In this document: piece after piece, positions 1-10,943 of the stretch
How the letters are laid out: every line of letters begins with the position of its first letter
Numbering within the stretch: position 1 is the stretch's first letter
NCBI GenBank assembly: GCA_035771165.1
Contig: JAWNZC010000314.1
Location: forward strand, 4,408,501 to 4,472,500
DNA length: 64,000 nt
Reading direction: 5' to 3'
Source: Paragorgia papillata
Lineage: Eukaryota > Cnidaria > Anthozoa > Scleralcyonacea > Coralliidae
Translations under genes and position numbers: made by a program
Notes under the pieces: model-generated
What the model saw: the letters and a program-made list of their open reading frames with translations, nothing else
Database searches by the model: none
Told to the model about the DNA's origin: nothing

Positions 1-326
1 GTTATTAGAGATGTTTAAAAAGAAAACGAGCCATCTCGCTAACCAGGCTAGCTCACGAGACCAACGCATGCATGTATGAATAAAATGCTTGATTGCACTC
101 GTACCAAAATTATGCAAAAATATTTGCATAAAATAAGGATAATGAGCGCAATGAAGCATTTCTTCTACACGGAGAATCTTGCGGTCAGATTTTTATTAAT
201 TTCTCATCCAAATGTTGACTAAATTCAACCAAAATGTAACTGATTGGTCGTTGGTCTATGGCCAACCCTTCTGCAAACTTTCATGAAAATCGGTGCAATA
301 CTTTTTGAGATATCCTGGTGACAGTC

Positions 327-645
<319 letters not shown>

Positions 646-1202
646 GAACGGGGTATAAAAACATAACCTCCTGGCGGAGGTAATAATGCCGTGGGTATAT
701 CCCATTTGTCATGCACTCCATGTATATGATCCGATTTTGAGTTGGGAACAATTAAGGGGGGGGGGAGCAAAAAAAAAAAGCGCATCCCTCATTTACTTTT
801 TGAGTAAGTTCTGATGAGAAACCGGGATATTTTTTTTATTTGGCCTTAGTTTAGATCTCGAATTTCTTTCAACAATATCTTTCTTCGATAGTCATGCAGA
901 TTTAAATATGTCGCCTTCTTTTAGTTTATCGAGTTCGCCTGTAAGATTGTTACATTTCCTATTGATTTTTCTCTTTTTCAATTTGTCTATATCTTCTTTT
1001 TTATTTTACCATGGATATAGTCGACAGAACTGAACTTGCATGCTGGGTGCATGGGCCAAGGTTTCATCACGAGCATTATGACTATACTGCATGGTGGCCA
1101 CTGATTAATGAGTCACTTATATTTCTCCAAGTTTCTCAACTTTTTTGCAATGTTTTTATAGAATCCAATAGAGTTCTATTAACTATATTTGATTTAATAT
1201 AG
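646..1202. other. Intergenic, no gene seen
   Basis: AT-rich sequence with short G and A homopolymers near 755-780. No credible exon or RNA gene is visible on either strand. Confidence 0.5.
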
Positions 1203-1285
1203 ATAAGTTAATTCAGTGTGGAAACACCAACGTAAAATATTTATTTTTTAGCAAATTTTACGTGGTGTTTCCACAAAACTTACCT
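1203..1285. mobile_element. Small foldback MITE
   Basis: The left arm, around GTGGAAACACCAACGTAAAAT, is the near reverse complement of the right arm ATTTTACGTGGTGTTTCCAC. About 35-bp arms surround a short AT loop. Confidence 0.7.
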
Positions 1286-1459
1286 ATGTATTACATTATC
1301 GCCATGAAAACTTTTAAAGGAATATATTTGATTTGATTTATATATTTGACAGACTTGAATTCTTATATCTCAAAGTGTATGAAAACTGACAAAGATTTTG
1401 ATTTCTAGTCCGATTTATATTTATAACTTTGGCCAACAGTGTATATAGGTTCATCTCCG

Positions 1460-1826
1460 CAGGCACGTAGCTAGACTAAAAAATCTACGAGTGCAAGTCA
1501 GTTGATTTTGGGGGCCAAGTGAAAAGGTACAAAAGTTGAGTCGAGGACAACTGATGCAATCACGCCAACCCCCCAACCCCCTCCCTCCCCACTCCCCAGT
1601 CTGTCACACGGTTTACGTAACTAAATCATGACGCCATTTAATTAGACGCTTTGGATATACAGCGTTCACACTTCAATTACTTATCCACTCACGCTGCGGA
1701 TTTTTTTGGTCATGCAGTTGAAGTAAACCTGTATATTTTAATTAAAAAACAGGTCACGAATCTTTGGTTGGGGGGAGGGCAAGAAAGAATTGGGGGGGGG
1801 CGGTGCCCCCCCTAGCTACGTGCCTG
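1460..1826. mobile_element. hAT-like MITE with 8-bp target duplication
   Basis: The element begins CAGGCACGTAGCTAG and ends CTAGCTACGTGCCTG, which are perfect inverted termini. It is bracketed by a perfect 8-bp direct repeat CATCTCCG at 1452-1459 and 1827-1834. CAGG-type ends and an 8-bp duplication fit the hAT superfamily. The interior is G- and C-tract rich and has no transposase frame. Confidence 0.8.
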
Positions 1827-1978
1827 CATCTCCGTATAGGAGTATATATCTTCATCATCTTGTCGTTGTACCGTGCATGCATGTTCAGCGATTTCGTCGT
1901 TTACATTTTCGCCATCTTGACGTTGTCGTCGGTTATTTCATGCATGCACGGCTTTCCGAGACTCCCTACAGAGTGAAA

Positions 1979-2065
1979 AGATAAAGTTGTTCGACAACAA
2001 CAATGCGCACCGTCATAAGGGTTGACCCTTTTACTCGCATTGTTGTTGTGAGACAACTTTATCTT
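1979..2065. mobile_element. Foldback element
   Basis: Arms AAGATAAAGTTGTTCGACAA and TTGTGAGACAACTTTATCTT pair across a roughly 25-bp spacer. It sits inside a decayed copy of the TTAA-flanked MITE family (tail at about 2066-2150). Confidence 0.7.
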
Positions 2066-2066
2066 C

Positions 2067-2780
2067 AGTTTACTCTGTCTAAAGCCAGATGATTTTAATC
2101 GTCAAAGGGATCGAGACGTCTTAGAGAGCCGTGCATTGGAGAGTTAATGCTTTCACTTATGCTTTACTTAACGATAAGATAATTATTACGTCGGTGTATC
2201 AACGCACTATTTTGAGACTCGTACGACGATTTTAGTCACGTCCGGGTGCCGTTCATTTTGTCTCAGGTCTGGACTACTCCATGCATTTATCATGTTTTGT
2301 AGATCTTCAATTCTTTCAGAAATCAATTTTTATACTTGTCTAGAACAATCGGATATTCTTTTCGCATCTTGGATTAACGTTATCTCGTCTAGTTTTTTTG
2401 TTGTTTTTTTAATTTTTGGGGCGGACAGACGGCTAACTGTTGACTAGAAACTCTCAATTTAAAGGTACGTGGTCATTACTGCGCCCAGATTTTATAGATA
2501 ACGAAGTATTAACGCTTTGAACCAAAGCCCTTCATCAGGGTGGATTGCCGCGAAATCTAGAAATGTCATATACTTGAGGCAGTATTTTGTTATCTAAAAT
2601 CTCAAGGCTTTACTATGTGTGATATAGCACACTATATATACCTATTGACTGTCTTATATATAAGTATACATGCATATAGCAGCTCTTCTGCACATAATAC
2701 TCAGGGTTTTTAAGCTGGAACTTGTCGTTTATTGTTGCAATGTACTAACGTTGTCCATTTTGTCGTGAGGTCTGGAGTAT
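2067..2780. other. Intergenic, MITE relic only
   Basis: The first ~80 bases match the GCCAGATGATTTTAATCGTC core of the dispersed TTAA-MITE family seen elsewhere in the window. The rest is AT-rich without recognisable features. Confidence 0.45.
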
Positions 2781-2787
2781 TGGTCGA

Positions 2788-3073
2788 CATTCGGTCGAGG
2801 TTAAAAGGGATGACTTAAAAGGACCGTCCATATGCAGTCCTTTCGCGGCTTTTCCAAAATATGTCGTCAAATTTGGTTTTTCCAAATTTGTCGTCAAGCT
2901 CCAGTGAGTCTCACGATTTTAGCAATATTTTTGATAACCTAACCAGAACATAAACCCTAACGGCCTAATCAGAAATCTGGTTTACCCCATAGCTTTTTGA
3001 AAGAAACAATTTAACGACATATTCAGTGGAGAAGGGCCGCGAAGAGTCGTCCCTTTTAGCCGAAACCAGGTCG
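2788..3073. mobile_element. Possible TIR element
   Basis: GGTCGAGGTTAAAAGGGATGAC near 2795 has an imperfect inverted partner, GTCGTCCCTTTTAGCCGAAACC, near 3048. The ends are therefore inverted repeats of ~22 bp with mismatches. No transposase is visible. Confidence 0.45.
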
Positions 3074-3077
3074 GTCA

Positions 3078-3410
3078 TCATATTTTGTAGATCATTAAAT
3101 TATTTAAATCTACTGAAAAAGTTTCCTTAAAACCCTTCTTTACTATTAACACGAAGATCTTCGTTTTATAATCCTCAATGACAATGTTATTTAAGTTAAT
3201 TTTTACTCTGAATGTATCATCCTTAAAGCTCTCAAACTCGCCACTTGCTCTTACGCGTTGTTCGGCCATCTTGACTCTTCTTTTAAGAAGAAATGTTTGT
3301 AGAGGCTTTACTGATAGAGCTCCTAACCATCTCATGAATCCTTCACGATAATTCTCTTGAATTATCTGTGGGAGCTTTGACTGAAATATGGTTTGAGTAA
3401 GATCGTACAA
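3078..3410 (-). CDS. Unrecognised 110-codon open frame
   Basis: A minus-strand open frame of about 110 codons has a non-repetitive, charged composition (a central basic stretch LLKRRVKMAEQRVR, then SFKDDTFRVKINLNN). It has no ATG at its left limit, so it would have to be an internal or terminal exon, or part of a decayed mobile element. I recognise no family. Its composition is more protein-like than most open frames here, but no splice context or repeat copy supports it. Treat as hypothetical. Confidence 0.2.
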   Translation of the reverse strand: MYDLTQTIFQSKLPQIIQENYREGFMRWLGALSVKPLQTFLLKRRVKMAEQRVRASGEFESFKDDTFRVKINLNNIVIEDYKTKIFVLIVKKGFKETFSVDLNNLMIYKI

Positions 3411-3599
3411 GTCCCAACATTGTTATTCACGCAAATATTTTCTATTTTCATGCATACACGACATAACCGCTTTTATTATATGGAGAAGAGTATTTTATTA
3501 GCAACTAAAACACTCGTAGAATCCATATTTCACTACATCGGGGAACCGAGTGGCGTATTAGTTCTCGTATGTATAACGCTCGCGAGTGACATATCGACA

Positions 3600-3845
3600 A
3601 GTCAAAATTTACGCCTTTTGCCGTAAGTTTCGAATCAAGTAAATTTGAGCCAGTAACTTCTCTTATTAATTCAGTTTTTCACGTAAAATGACGTATTCGA
3701 AGAAGCTGTTGTGTTTTTCATTTGTATTTTCAAAACGTTTTTAGTCAAGCAGTTGTAGTTTTTGCATTAAACCCAGTTTATCAACATCACTTCCATGCAC
3801 GCATAATTTCATTGTCCATGCATATAATAAATAGAACATTACACT
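3600..3845. repeat. Dispersed repeat arm, inverted copy at 30.5-30.7 kb
   Basis: This stretch (ATTCAGTTTTTCACGTAAAATGACG through TTTAGTCAAGCAGTTGTAG to AATAGAACATTACAC) reappears in reverse complement at about 30495-30715. It forms the subterminal part of the element that carries the kinase fragment to its right. Confidence 0.7.
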
Positions 3846-4190
3846 GGATTTTATGTTCTCGTGGCAAGAGCAATATCGAGGAACAGACGCAGAGTTTGCC
3901 GTGAAGATTATCAAGAAAAATGTTGAAACCAAGATTGTTCGAACTGAAATAGGAATTTTATTGCGTCTTAAACATCCCAATATATAGTGCAACTAAAAGA
4001 TTTCTTTGAAACAGAAACTCATCTTTACATAATCCTTGAACTTGTAAAAGGCGGAGAATTGTTTGAAAGGGTTGTTGAACGAGGTTGTTATACAGAGAAA
4101 GACGCGGCTGAAGCTGTAAGAGCAATAGAATCCCACTCGAACATAAAATCCATATCTTCTCGCCGCCGTGTAATATCCCCTTTATCAAGT
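3846..4190. mobile_element. Inverted repeats flanking a captured kinase fragment
   Basis: The left copy GGATTTTATGTTCTCGTGGC (from ~3846) faces the inverted copy CCACTCGAACATAAAATCC (~4133-4151). The outer flanks (AACATTACAC on the left; GCCGTGTAATATCCCCTTTA on the right) match the same terminal family, also seen at 29340-29395 and 30470-30525. The enclosed ~250 bp is a CaMK-type kinase fragment, so this is most simply a nonautonomous TIR element carrying captured gene sequence. Confidence 0.55.
3876..4128 (+). pseudogene. Fragment of a CaMK-family Ser/Thr kinase (CaMKIV-like), frameshifted
   Basis: Two adjacent plus-strand frames read as one kinase N-lobe. The first contains EFAVKIIKKNVETKIVRTEI and LLRLKHPNI. 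The second contains VQLKDFFETETHLYIILEL, then GGELFERVVERGCYTEKDAA. This is the VAIK-lysine to alpha-D/E segment of calcium/calmodulin-dependent kinases, closest in style to CaMKIV. A 2-bp TA insertion near 3983 makes a stop between the two frames. The glycine loop, HRD and DFG motifs are absent, so it cannot encode an active kinase. No intron interrupts it, which suggests either a retrocopy piece or one exon captured by the surrounding inverted-repeat element. Confidence 0.7.
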
Positions 4191-4198
4191 ATATCCAA

Positions 4199-4331
4199 GA
4201 GTGTAAAAAAGTAGAGTGCTACGTATGTAGGTAGTGCTTTGGATAGAGCAAAGTCATGAAAAGGTGGTAAACTGCCATGCAAGATTTTTAGTAACAAAAT
4301 ACTGACGTTTCAAGCGGAGCCCTTCATCAGA
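4199..4331 (-). mobile_element. Hammerhead-like repeat family, copy 1
   Basis: On the minus strand the order is CTGATGA, a 12-base hairpin segment, GAAA, CGTCAGTATTTTGT, then (CA)GTTTACCACCTTTTCA and a tail ATCCAAAGCACTACC. The same modules in the same order recur near 7.1, 9.6, 14.8, 28.9, 29.8, 36.4 and 38.2 kb. CTGATGA followed by GAAA is the conserved core of hammerhead ribozymes carried by Penelope-like elements and retrozymes. Confidence 0.5.
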
Positions 4332-5150
4332 GTAAAATGTGGCCTAGATGGAACTATCTATATATACCAGTTAATTTTCGTGAATTAACTCTTAAGAAAA
4401 ACGGATGAGTTGTTCGAGTTTTATCAAAGTTCAGCTGGAACGGATTCATCGGATTCAGAGCCAGTGAAAACGGTTTCGTATATATTATAGAAGTTAGAAA
4501 ATTTAATATGATTTTGTCTTGAGATTTTCTTTTCATTGGTTTTCAAGTAAATCGTGAAGTGCTATAGTTTCGTTTGAGGATGCTAAGCTTCTGGAAACAG
4601 GATCTCATGTTTGCAGCAGCTTCGCGTATAGAGTGAGTCATTGCTGTATATCATATACGATACAAGATAGACTGACCTGTCTTAAGCCACGACTGACGAT
4701 CTTTCTCTCTCTTTCGCGAGGGTGGTAAAGGGGGGTATGCATGCGGATCACATTTCACGACGAATAAAAGTTATTTCACATTTCACGAGTGATAAAAGTG
4801 ATAAAACGGCCATTTCACGTTTCATAAAAAAAATATTGGTAATATTTCTGAATCCGGGCGGTTTACAAAATAACCTTCACACCATTTGTAATAAAATAGA
4901 ATCAAAATATAATATAATATTAATTACCAATCTATACGCTTTGTTTTGTCTTATATATAACTCGAATATCGAGTTTAAATGGTTATATAGGTAAAGCCGG
5001 AAAATCACAGTTCACAACAAATTGAGAACTTAATTTACAGTTAACGGACATTTATTTTCGACAATCACGGATCACGGCTGTGATGTAAATAACGTTTTAC
5101 GACACAAAAATTTGGCATTTCACATACAATTCACAAGTAAATATATTGGC
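4332..5150. other. Intergenic, no gene seen
   Basis: AT-rich sequence. The TTTCACGA/TTTCACAT words at 4745-4820 and 5090-5125 are loose low-order repeats. No supportable exon. Confidence 0.4.
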
Positions 5151-5204
5151 AATTGACGGCTCGAAAAATTCTCCCTCTCTCTCTCTCTGCATGAGTAATG
5201 TTGG

Positions 5205-5370
5205 TGTGTGTGTGCTAAATGGCAGACATTGAGGGAAGCACAGAAAATAGTGTTCCAAAACCGCGAAAACAATGTTCCAAGCATGCAGATTGGATGTAAA
5301 CATGTACCCGGATTGACTTCACTCGATTGGACTGTCAATCATGCTTCATGTAAACAGGGCCTCGGTCTAC
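5205..5370. mobile_element. Partial MITE related to the 41.2-kb element
   Basis: GACATTGAGGGAAGCACAG, TGTTCCAAAAC and the terminus CTTCATGTAAACAGGGCCT match the right half of the element at 41159-41532. Only this end is kept. Confidence 0.6.
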
Positions 5371-5768
5371 CACTATACATCTGAAAAATAAAATTACTTT
5401 TTCGTCTTTCGTGCGAGATTTCACATTTCCTCTCATTACCAACCTACTTAATAATATAATAATCCAATAATAATGTACATAAATACTTAGGACTTTATGT
5501 ACACCTTTATTTTAAGTTATTGACTATATAATCATTAACTTTCAGTGCCTGTACAATCTTCCAGCCGACTCTAAGGTCTACTAATCGGAGACAAGCACTA
5601 TATTCTATAACTAAGATCTTTTAAGTTAAAAACTTTAAAGTTGATTTTTCGGAGGATGGGAAATCGTTGAAAAACCCTCGAAGAGAACCAACAACTTTAG
5701 TTTTACTCAAATGAGTTCTAAGCTCAGACAGGATGTTGAATGAAATGTTGAAAGCGTTTGGCCAGGCC

Positions 5769-6145
5769 TTTGACCCTTTAACAGGCAAGTTTCTGGTACC
5801 CATGCAGAGTAAAATATATAAGTATAGGGAGAAAAATGTGATTGCCTGTTAAAAGGTTAAAGGAGATAGTTTATTAACCCTTTAACAGGCAAGTTTCTGC
5901 AAGAGGTACCCATGCAGTTGACAAGTAAAATCGTCTCGCGTTAGCCAGAGTAAAACATATAAGTAGGGACAAAAATGTGAGTTGCCTGTTAAAAGGGTCG
6001 AGGAGATAGTTTATTAATCCTTTAACAGGCAAGTTTCCGCAAGAGGTCAGTATACCCAGTTGACAAGTAAAATCGTCTGGCGTTAGCCAGAGTAAAATAT
6101 ATAAGTAGGGACAAAAATGTCCGATTGCTAGCTGTTAAAGAGTTA
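5769..6145. repeat. Three tandem copies of a TTAA-MITE-like unit (~130 bp)
   Basis: CCTTTAACAGGCAAGTTTC starts at about 5773, 5879 and 6019. Each copy is followed by GTTAGCCAGAGTAAAA-type cores (reduced in the first copy) and AGGGACAAAAATGTG, then a GTTAAAAGGGT-type end. The units are imperfect and head to tail. They share the GTTAGCCAGAGTAAAAT core with dispersed MITEs elsewhere in the window. Confidence 0.75.
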
Positions 6146-6383
6146 ATATGGTATTCAAAAGAAATCGCGGTGAGAAAGCTTCAACGTTAAAAATACTTTT
6201 AAAATACTAGGTAACTTCGGAATCCCGAAGGCGCGAGTTGAAATCCCGCTCGAGTCAGCCAAAATTTTTCGGTTGAATTTAGCAGCCTGCAGTGTAAGAA
6301 ATCATGAAAAATCTTCTCATGTTTCTCTGAGGATGATTCTGTAATAAATACTAGCTATATTATTAACATAATTATACAAGCGA

Positions 6384-6446
6384 GAATTTGTGAGAACACC
6401 ACGACTATTATTTACGTGGTATACCGTTACGACAAATTCTCGCTTC
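6384..6446. mobile_element. Short foldback
   Basis: AAGCGAGAATTTGTGAGAAC and ACGACAAATTCTCGCTT are inverted around a short centre with its own CACGACTA/TACGTGGT symmetry. Confidence 0.6.
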
Positions 6447-7010
6447 TATTACTATTTGTCACCATGCAAACTTTCAAATAATGAATTACTATATATTATG
6501 CTATATACATATTTTACTGACTATATATATATATATACGTTTCAAATCTCAATCAATTCGACGTTGAAGCGGAAAACTTAGTGTGCAGACGCCGCTTTTT
6601 GTACTTGCATATCGGAAGCATGCCGAGAATGTGGATTCTTTATGTCGCAAGTGCAGTTGTCAATAATATTGTAATTCCTGAGTTATGATACAGTTATTAG
6701 TGCTTTAACAACTTGTATGTGCATAGTGACAAGGTCTTTCACCATGCAGTGTTTAGAACGTGGTAACTGCTATCACTATCGGTTTCTCAGTCTTCCGGCG
6801 TATATATATGGGAAACACAACGAATAACGCTAGCATTGCACAATAATACCATTCTTTCGTCAATGTTAAGCAATATTTTTGAAACAATTATGAATAACAA
6901 TGTTATTTAGCCCACCATAATAGCTAGCTATCATATACCCATGTTTTTTCAGCAATTAAGTATAGAGTTCTGCATCCATGCACATAGCCATAGGCAGTGT
7001 ATTTTTTTTT
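6447..7010. other. No gene seen
   Basis: AT-rich, with short TA microsatellites near 6520. Nothing else supportable. Confidence 0.4.
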
Positions 7011-7014
7011 GATA

Positions 7015-7150
7015 TATCAAAGTGAAAAGGTAGCGAACTCCTGAGATATTTGGCAACGAAATACTGACGTTTCGCGCGGAGTCCTTTATCAGAAGGGCTT
7101 CGGCTGTGGCTTTGCAGGAAACCGCGGTCAGTATTTCGTTGTGGCTAAAA
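7015..7150 (-). mobile_element. Hammerhead-like repeat family, copy 2
   Basis: On the minus strand: CTGATAA, AGGACTCCGCGC, GAAACGTCAGTATTTCGTTG, followed by TATCTCAGGAGTTCG and CTACCTTTTCACTTT. A second inverted piece (GGAAACCGCGGTCAGTATTTCGTTG) abuts it on the plus strand, so two half-copies meet head to head. Confidence 0.45.
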
Positions 7151-7588
7151 ATTTCCGAAGTCATCTTTTGGCAATTGTTCATTTTAAGTCATTGCCAATT
7201 TCAGCCCATGTATAAGATTCGCTCTTTGAAGTGTTAAATAAAGGCATAGTCTGTTTAAATTCTGCATCAGTAGTTTATATAACAAGGGGAAAGCGTAACC
7301 CCGCCGATAATGAGACAGCTAGTTTAGGTAATTTTCTGTTTTACAGCAACTTTAGTTCTGCAAAGATCAGAATTCCTTGGAGTTGGTTCAAATCGATCTC
7401 AGATTAATTTTGTATCAGTCAAAATCCTTTTTAGCTATTTTTTATAATATATGAACTCTTTATCCAAACTATATTGCAGTGTTCCAAGTCAAAGGGAAGC
7501 CGCAAAGCGGTGCGTCCTCACCTACGAATATCATGCATAACATGAAATGGTTTATGAGGTTTATGTAAAGAAGTATATACTGACTTAC

Positions 7589-7676
7589 TTGTATTCATTT
7601 CAACATTTGACGCTTGGACTGCCAGTATTGCCGTAAACAACAGCAGTGTTGTATACATGCTGTTTGATTTCGTCAT
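7589..7676 (-). CDS. Probable first coding exon (signal peptide) of an unidentified secreted protein
   Basis: Reading the minus strand from the ATG at 7676, the exon encodes about 29 residues. After a short polar start (MTKSNSMY) comes a hydrophobic core (TTLLLFTAILAV) and a small-residue cleavage site (QAS). This is a standard secretory signal peptide. It ends in phase 1 at a strong donor, GTAAGT, on the minus strand (ACTTAC at 7583-7588). A phase-1 intron right after a signal peptide is common in animal secreted proteins. Downstream exons would lie to the left; I could not identify any among the repeats there. The product is unknown. Confidence 0.45.
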
Positions 7677-8007
7677 GTTTTCCCCAAGATCATAGACTAC
7701 TCGATCCTGTCTGAATGACTTGATGATACCTCTCCTTACAATTCCTTGTCACGAATGGCATATACTTAAGAATATGACAGTTGATGCAACGGAGCTATAA
7801 GTGTAACAACATTAACGGCTGCGAGGCCCTGTGATTAATATCCGCCTTAACCTTGTTTCTTGAATAATATTTCATTCTTGGCCTTGAGATATATAAAAGG
7901 CAATGTCTTTTTCAAAAATTTGCATTTAAAACATTTACATAATAAAACACATTAGCAGCAATAAAGTGTTATGTCGTATATCAAAGATACCTAGAAATGA
8001 TATAGGA

Positions 8008-8735
8008 TGAGTTAAAGTCTCCGTTTAGATTCGCAGACTCATTTCGGTAAAGTGCTCTCAATTCGTCAGAATTTATATGCTACAAAAATAAAATAGATAT
8101 CGTTAGAAAGCTATTAATTTGTAGTCGTATAGAATACAATGTTGTATAATTGTTTTGGGCGATAAGCACAAGCCAATAATAGCTGCAAATTTTTCAAGTA
8201 AAACCAGAGAGCTTCACCGAGAAGGGCGACTTAAGAACAAAGCGTTTTGTTCATTTTGTTCAAAATTATTTTTTTGCAGTTCGATTCCGAGATAAATTTG
8301 CAGCATAACGGTGTCAGCGTGTTTTGTTTTTATTTATTGCCTGGTTTCGATTTTATCACTTATATTGTCCGAATGTTGGTCGAAAAACAGCATTTTTAAC
8401 TTTGGTCGTCAATATACAATCAGCAAAACTCCACATATAAAAAAACGCTGACACCGTTTTGCCGGAAACTTATCTCGGAATTAAATTACAAAAAAAGATT
8501 TTGAACAAAAACGTTTTTTACTTGAGTCGCCCCGAGTGAAGCCCTCTGGTTGTAATCTAAAAATTCACAACTATTATTGGTTTAAGTTTATCGCAAAATC
8601 AAAGACAACATTGTATTCTACAATTTAATAGCTTTCTAACGATATCTATTTTATTTTTGTGGCATAAATTCTGACGAATTGAGAGCGCTTTACCGAAATG
8701 ACCTGCAAACATTAACGAAGACTTTAACCCCAAAC
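8008..8735. mobile_element. Long foldback element, ~300-bp arms
   Basis: The left arm (GAGTTAAAGTCTCCGTTTAG, CATTTCGGTAAAGTGCTCTC, AAATAGATATCGTTAGAAAG ... GGTGTCAGCGTGTTTTG) is matched in reverse complement by the right arm to GACTTTAACCCC. A loop of about 110 bp separates them. The arms have diverged by scattered substitutions, so the insertion is old. It has no coding capacity. Confidence 0.8.
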
Positions 8736-8899
8736 CTTATTAAATATGGTTGAGCTATATATGACCGCTATTTTGGATAATATATTGTAGTATAGATGTT
8801 ATAAATCGTAATATGAAACTGTTCGGATTACACATGACCGGTGAATTCCTTCACTGTACAAGTTTTTGACACGAAATATTCTCTATGCGGTTGGTTCAA

Positions 8900-9400
8900 A
8901 GCTCTTCTCCCGTTGTAGTGTGGTATGAAGTGTCATGAAAACAGCTCTCGTAGGATTTTCGTGCTAAAATTGATTTTCTTTCTATTTTGAGTTGACTAGA
9001 TATCAAACTATCAGAAAATGATGGGGTTCAAATTTCCGACCTTTCGATATACAGGGGGGGGGGGGTTTGATAGCTCAGAAAATTTGAACTGCATTTTCTG
9101 ATAGTTTGACGCCTAGTCAACTTTAAAAACTGAAAAAAGAAACAGAAATCAATTTTAGCATGCAAATCCTACGAAAGTAGTTTTGATGACACTTTCTACC
9201 GTATGAATTACTACACTATTTGGGCTAGGATCAGGAAAGGTCTTCGAGTCACTCCTATTAGCCATGTCTCCGACCCCTCGACCCCCCTGTATATCGAAAG
9301 GTCGAAAATTTGAACCCCATCATTTTCTGTTAGTTTGAAATCTAGTCAACTCCAAAAAGAAACAAAATCAACATTAGCACGAAAATCCTACGGGATTATA
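8900..9400. repeat. Inverted/direct mosaic repeat with a G-tract
   Basis: CGTAGGATTTTCGTGCTAAAA, TCAAACTATCAGAAAATGA and CCTTTCGATATACAGGGGGG recur in opposite orientation at 9095-9170 and again at 9280-9395. The three modules look like nested copies of one foldback repeat. A 14-base G run lies at 9053-9066. Confidence 0.65.
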
Positions 9401-9532
9401 CTTTATACGCATTCTTGCATACATATATTGTTGCTGTATTTTCAGTTCCTCTAACATTCTTTTTTGGAGTCTTTCTCTTCTTTTAATACGTTTACCTGCA
9501 CGCAATTATATTATATTATGTCAGTATATTAG

Positions 9533-9672
9533 AGCCAAGTGAAAAGGTGGTAAACTGACACGGAAACTGACTGCCCATGCCCTGAGGGTTCCGCTCGAAA
9601 CGTTACTATTTCGTTGCTCAAATATATCAGCAGTTTACCACCTTTTCACTTTGCTCTATCCAAAACACTGCC
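9533..9672 (+). mobile_element. Hammerhead-like repeat family, copy 3, with a long outer stem
   Basis: AAGTGAAAAGGTGGTAAACTG (about 9538-9558) is the reverse complement of CAGTTTACCACCTTTTCACTT (about 9631-9651). Between them lies CTGAGGGTTCCGCTC, then GAAACGTTACTATTTCGTT. This copy therefore has a ~21-bp outer stem closing the core. Confidence 0.5.
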
Positions 9673-9861
9673 TATTCGCAGCAATCTACTTTTTTTATCT
9701 TCATCTATTATATTGGCTTATGAATCCAGCTCAGTTCATAGTCTAGCTTTTGAAAAAAATATTCATTATAGCATTGGCCTTGGGGACAATTCTGCATGGA
9801 CCCTAATCTGTTATCAAATCCGCAGGCTGTAATCTTCCAAACCCTATATTCTAATGCTTTA

Positions 9862-10024
9862 GAAAATAGAAAATGGCCGCTGGTGTTTATATAGTGCTGG
9901 GGAGTGATGCCAAGAGATTCTGCTCAGACCCGTAGGTTTACATAAGTACTTTCAAATTCTCTCAAACTCACTCGAGTGTTTACATCAGGCTATATAAACA
10001 CATGGTGTTCATTTTCTATTTATT
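9862..10024. mobile_element. Foldback MITE (family also at 24.0 kb)
   Basis: The termini AAAATAGAAAATGGCC and TTCATTTTCTATTT are inverted, with internal CACTCGAGTGTTTACATCAG and GGCTATATAAACACA words. A fuller copy lies at 23995-24182. Confidence 0.65.
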
Positions 10025-10334
10025 TTATATTTTCAACTACTGAGTTGGACCAGACTAGCTGGGCTATAGACTTCGTGTCACGAAATTCTTTCCACAGCCG
10101 CAAGAGGAGATTTTGGATCAATGTTAGGATTTGTTTGCATCTAAACTAAACCAATTCCTTTTTTGCAAATTTAGTTTATGTGAGTCTCAGAATCACAGTA
10201 CGTTTGTGTTTGGATCACATCCCTCGTGTTTTGATCAGGCAACTGATCCAAACATAGAAACACATTAGGTATTTCTTAAATAATAAATATCTGGCATATG
10301 TGAAAATTGAGTTATCTAGTTGGCATCTGGTCTT

Positions 10335-10561
10335 AAGCCCTAATCAAACGAGAACGCAAGTCATCGCAAGTTGGCAGTCACGCTATCTCAGCCAGCCGCT
10401 CTGAGTAGTTTCCCGAAAATATCATGTACCGTGACAAAGTTAAAACTTGTTTAAAACACTCATGAAACCTTTATTTTGTTAATTTGGGTGTTCGAACGAC
10501 CGCCACAGAAATTCTGACTACCAACTTGCGATGACTTGCGTTCTCGTTTGATTAGGGCTTT
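10335..10561. mobile_element. MITE, TIR family AAGCCCTAATCAAACGAGAA
   Basis: AAGCCCTAATCAAACGAGAA plus CGCAAGTCATCGCAAGTTGG on the left is mirrored by CCAACTTGCGATGACTTGCG plus TTCTCGTTTGATTAGGGCTT on the right, giving ~40-bp TIRs. A second copy with the same interior lies at 46407-46638. Confidence 0.8.
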
Positions 10562-10943
10562 ACTGTACATACTAAGGCAACATGGACTCTAGATGGGGAA
10601 ATACGGTGTTTATGTACGAAGCTACGTGTTTGACCACCGCCTGTGGCGGAGAAATTATTTCAACTGAATATTTACAGCTTGGTTTATATTTATACAGCCA
10701 AGGAAGATGAGAGATGGTATCCAAAAAGGCACTGGACCGTATGATTATGAAGAATGTATATATCCCAAACATAAGTCCACCGACGAAAATGGGTGAGTGT
10801 GCATCAGTTTAGTTATGAAGTAATTATTTAGTCACCGATCCGGTGTAGCAATTTGCTAATTTTGTAATTTGCTAAGCTCAAGTTAAAGAATTTTGCGAGT
10901 ATTTACACAAGAGCACAAGTCGTTCCAGCATTTGTAACAACCT
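10562..10943. other. No gene accepted; exon-like patch near 10740-10793
   Basis: A short open stretch ends at a donor-like ATGG/GTGAGT at about 10793. No family or upstream acceptor supports it. Confidence 0.3.

Noticed and set aside
10578..10793. Candidate plus-strand exon ending at ATGG/GTGAGT
   Set aside because: The frame is broken by stops, there is no acceptor in phase and no recognisable domain.
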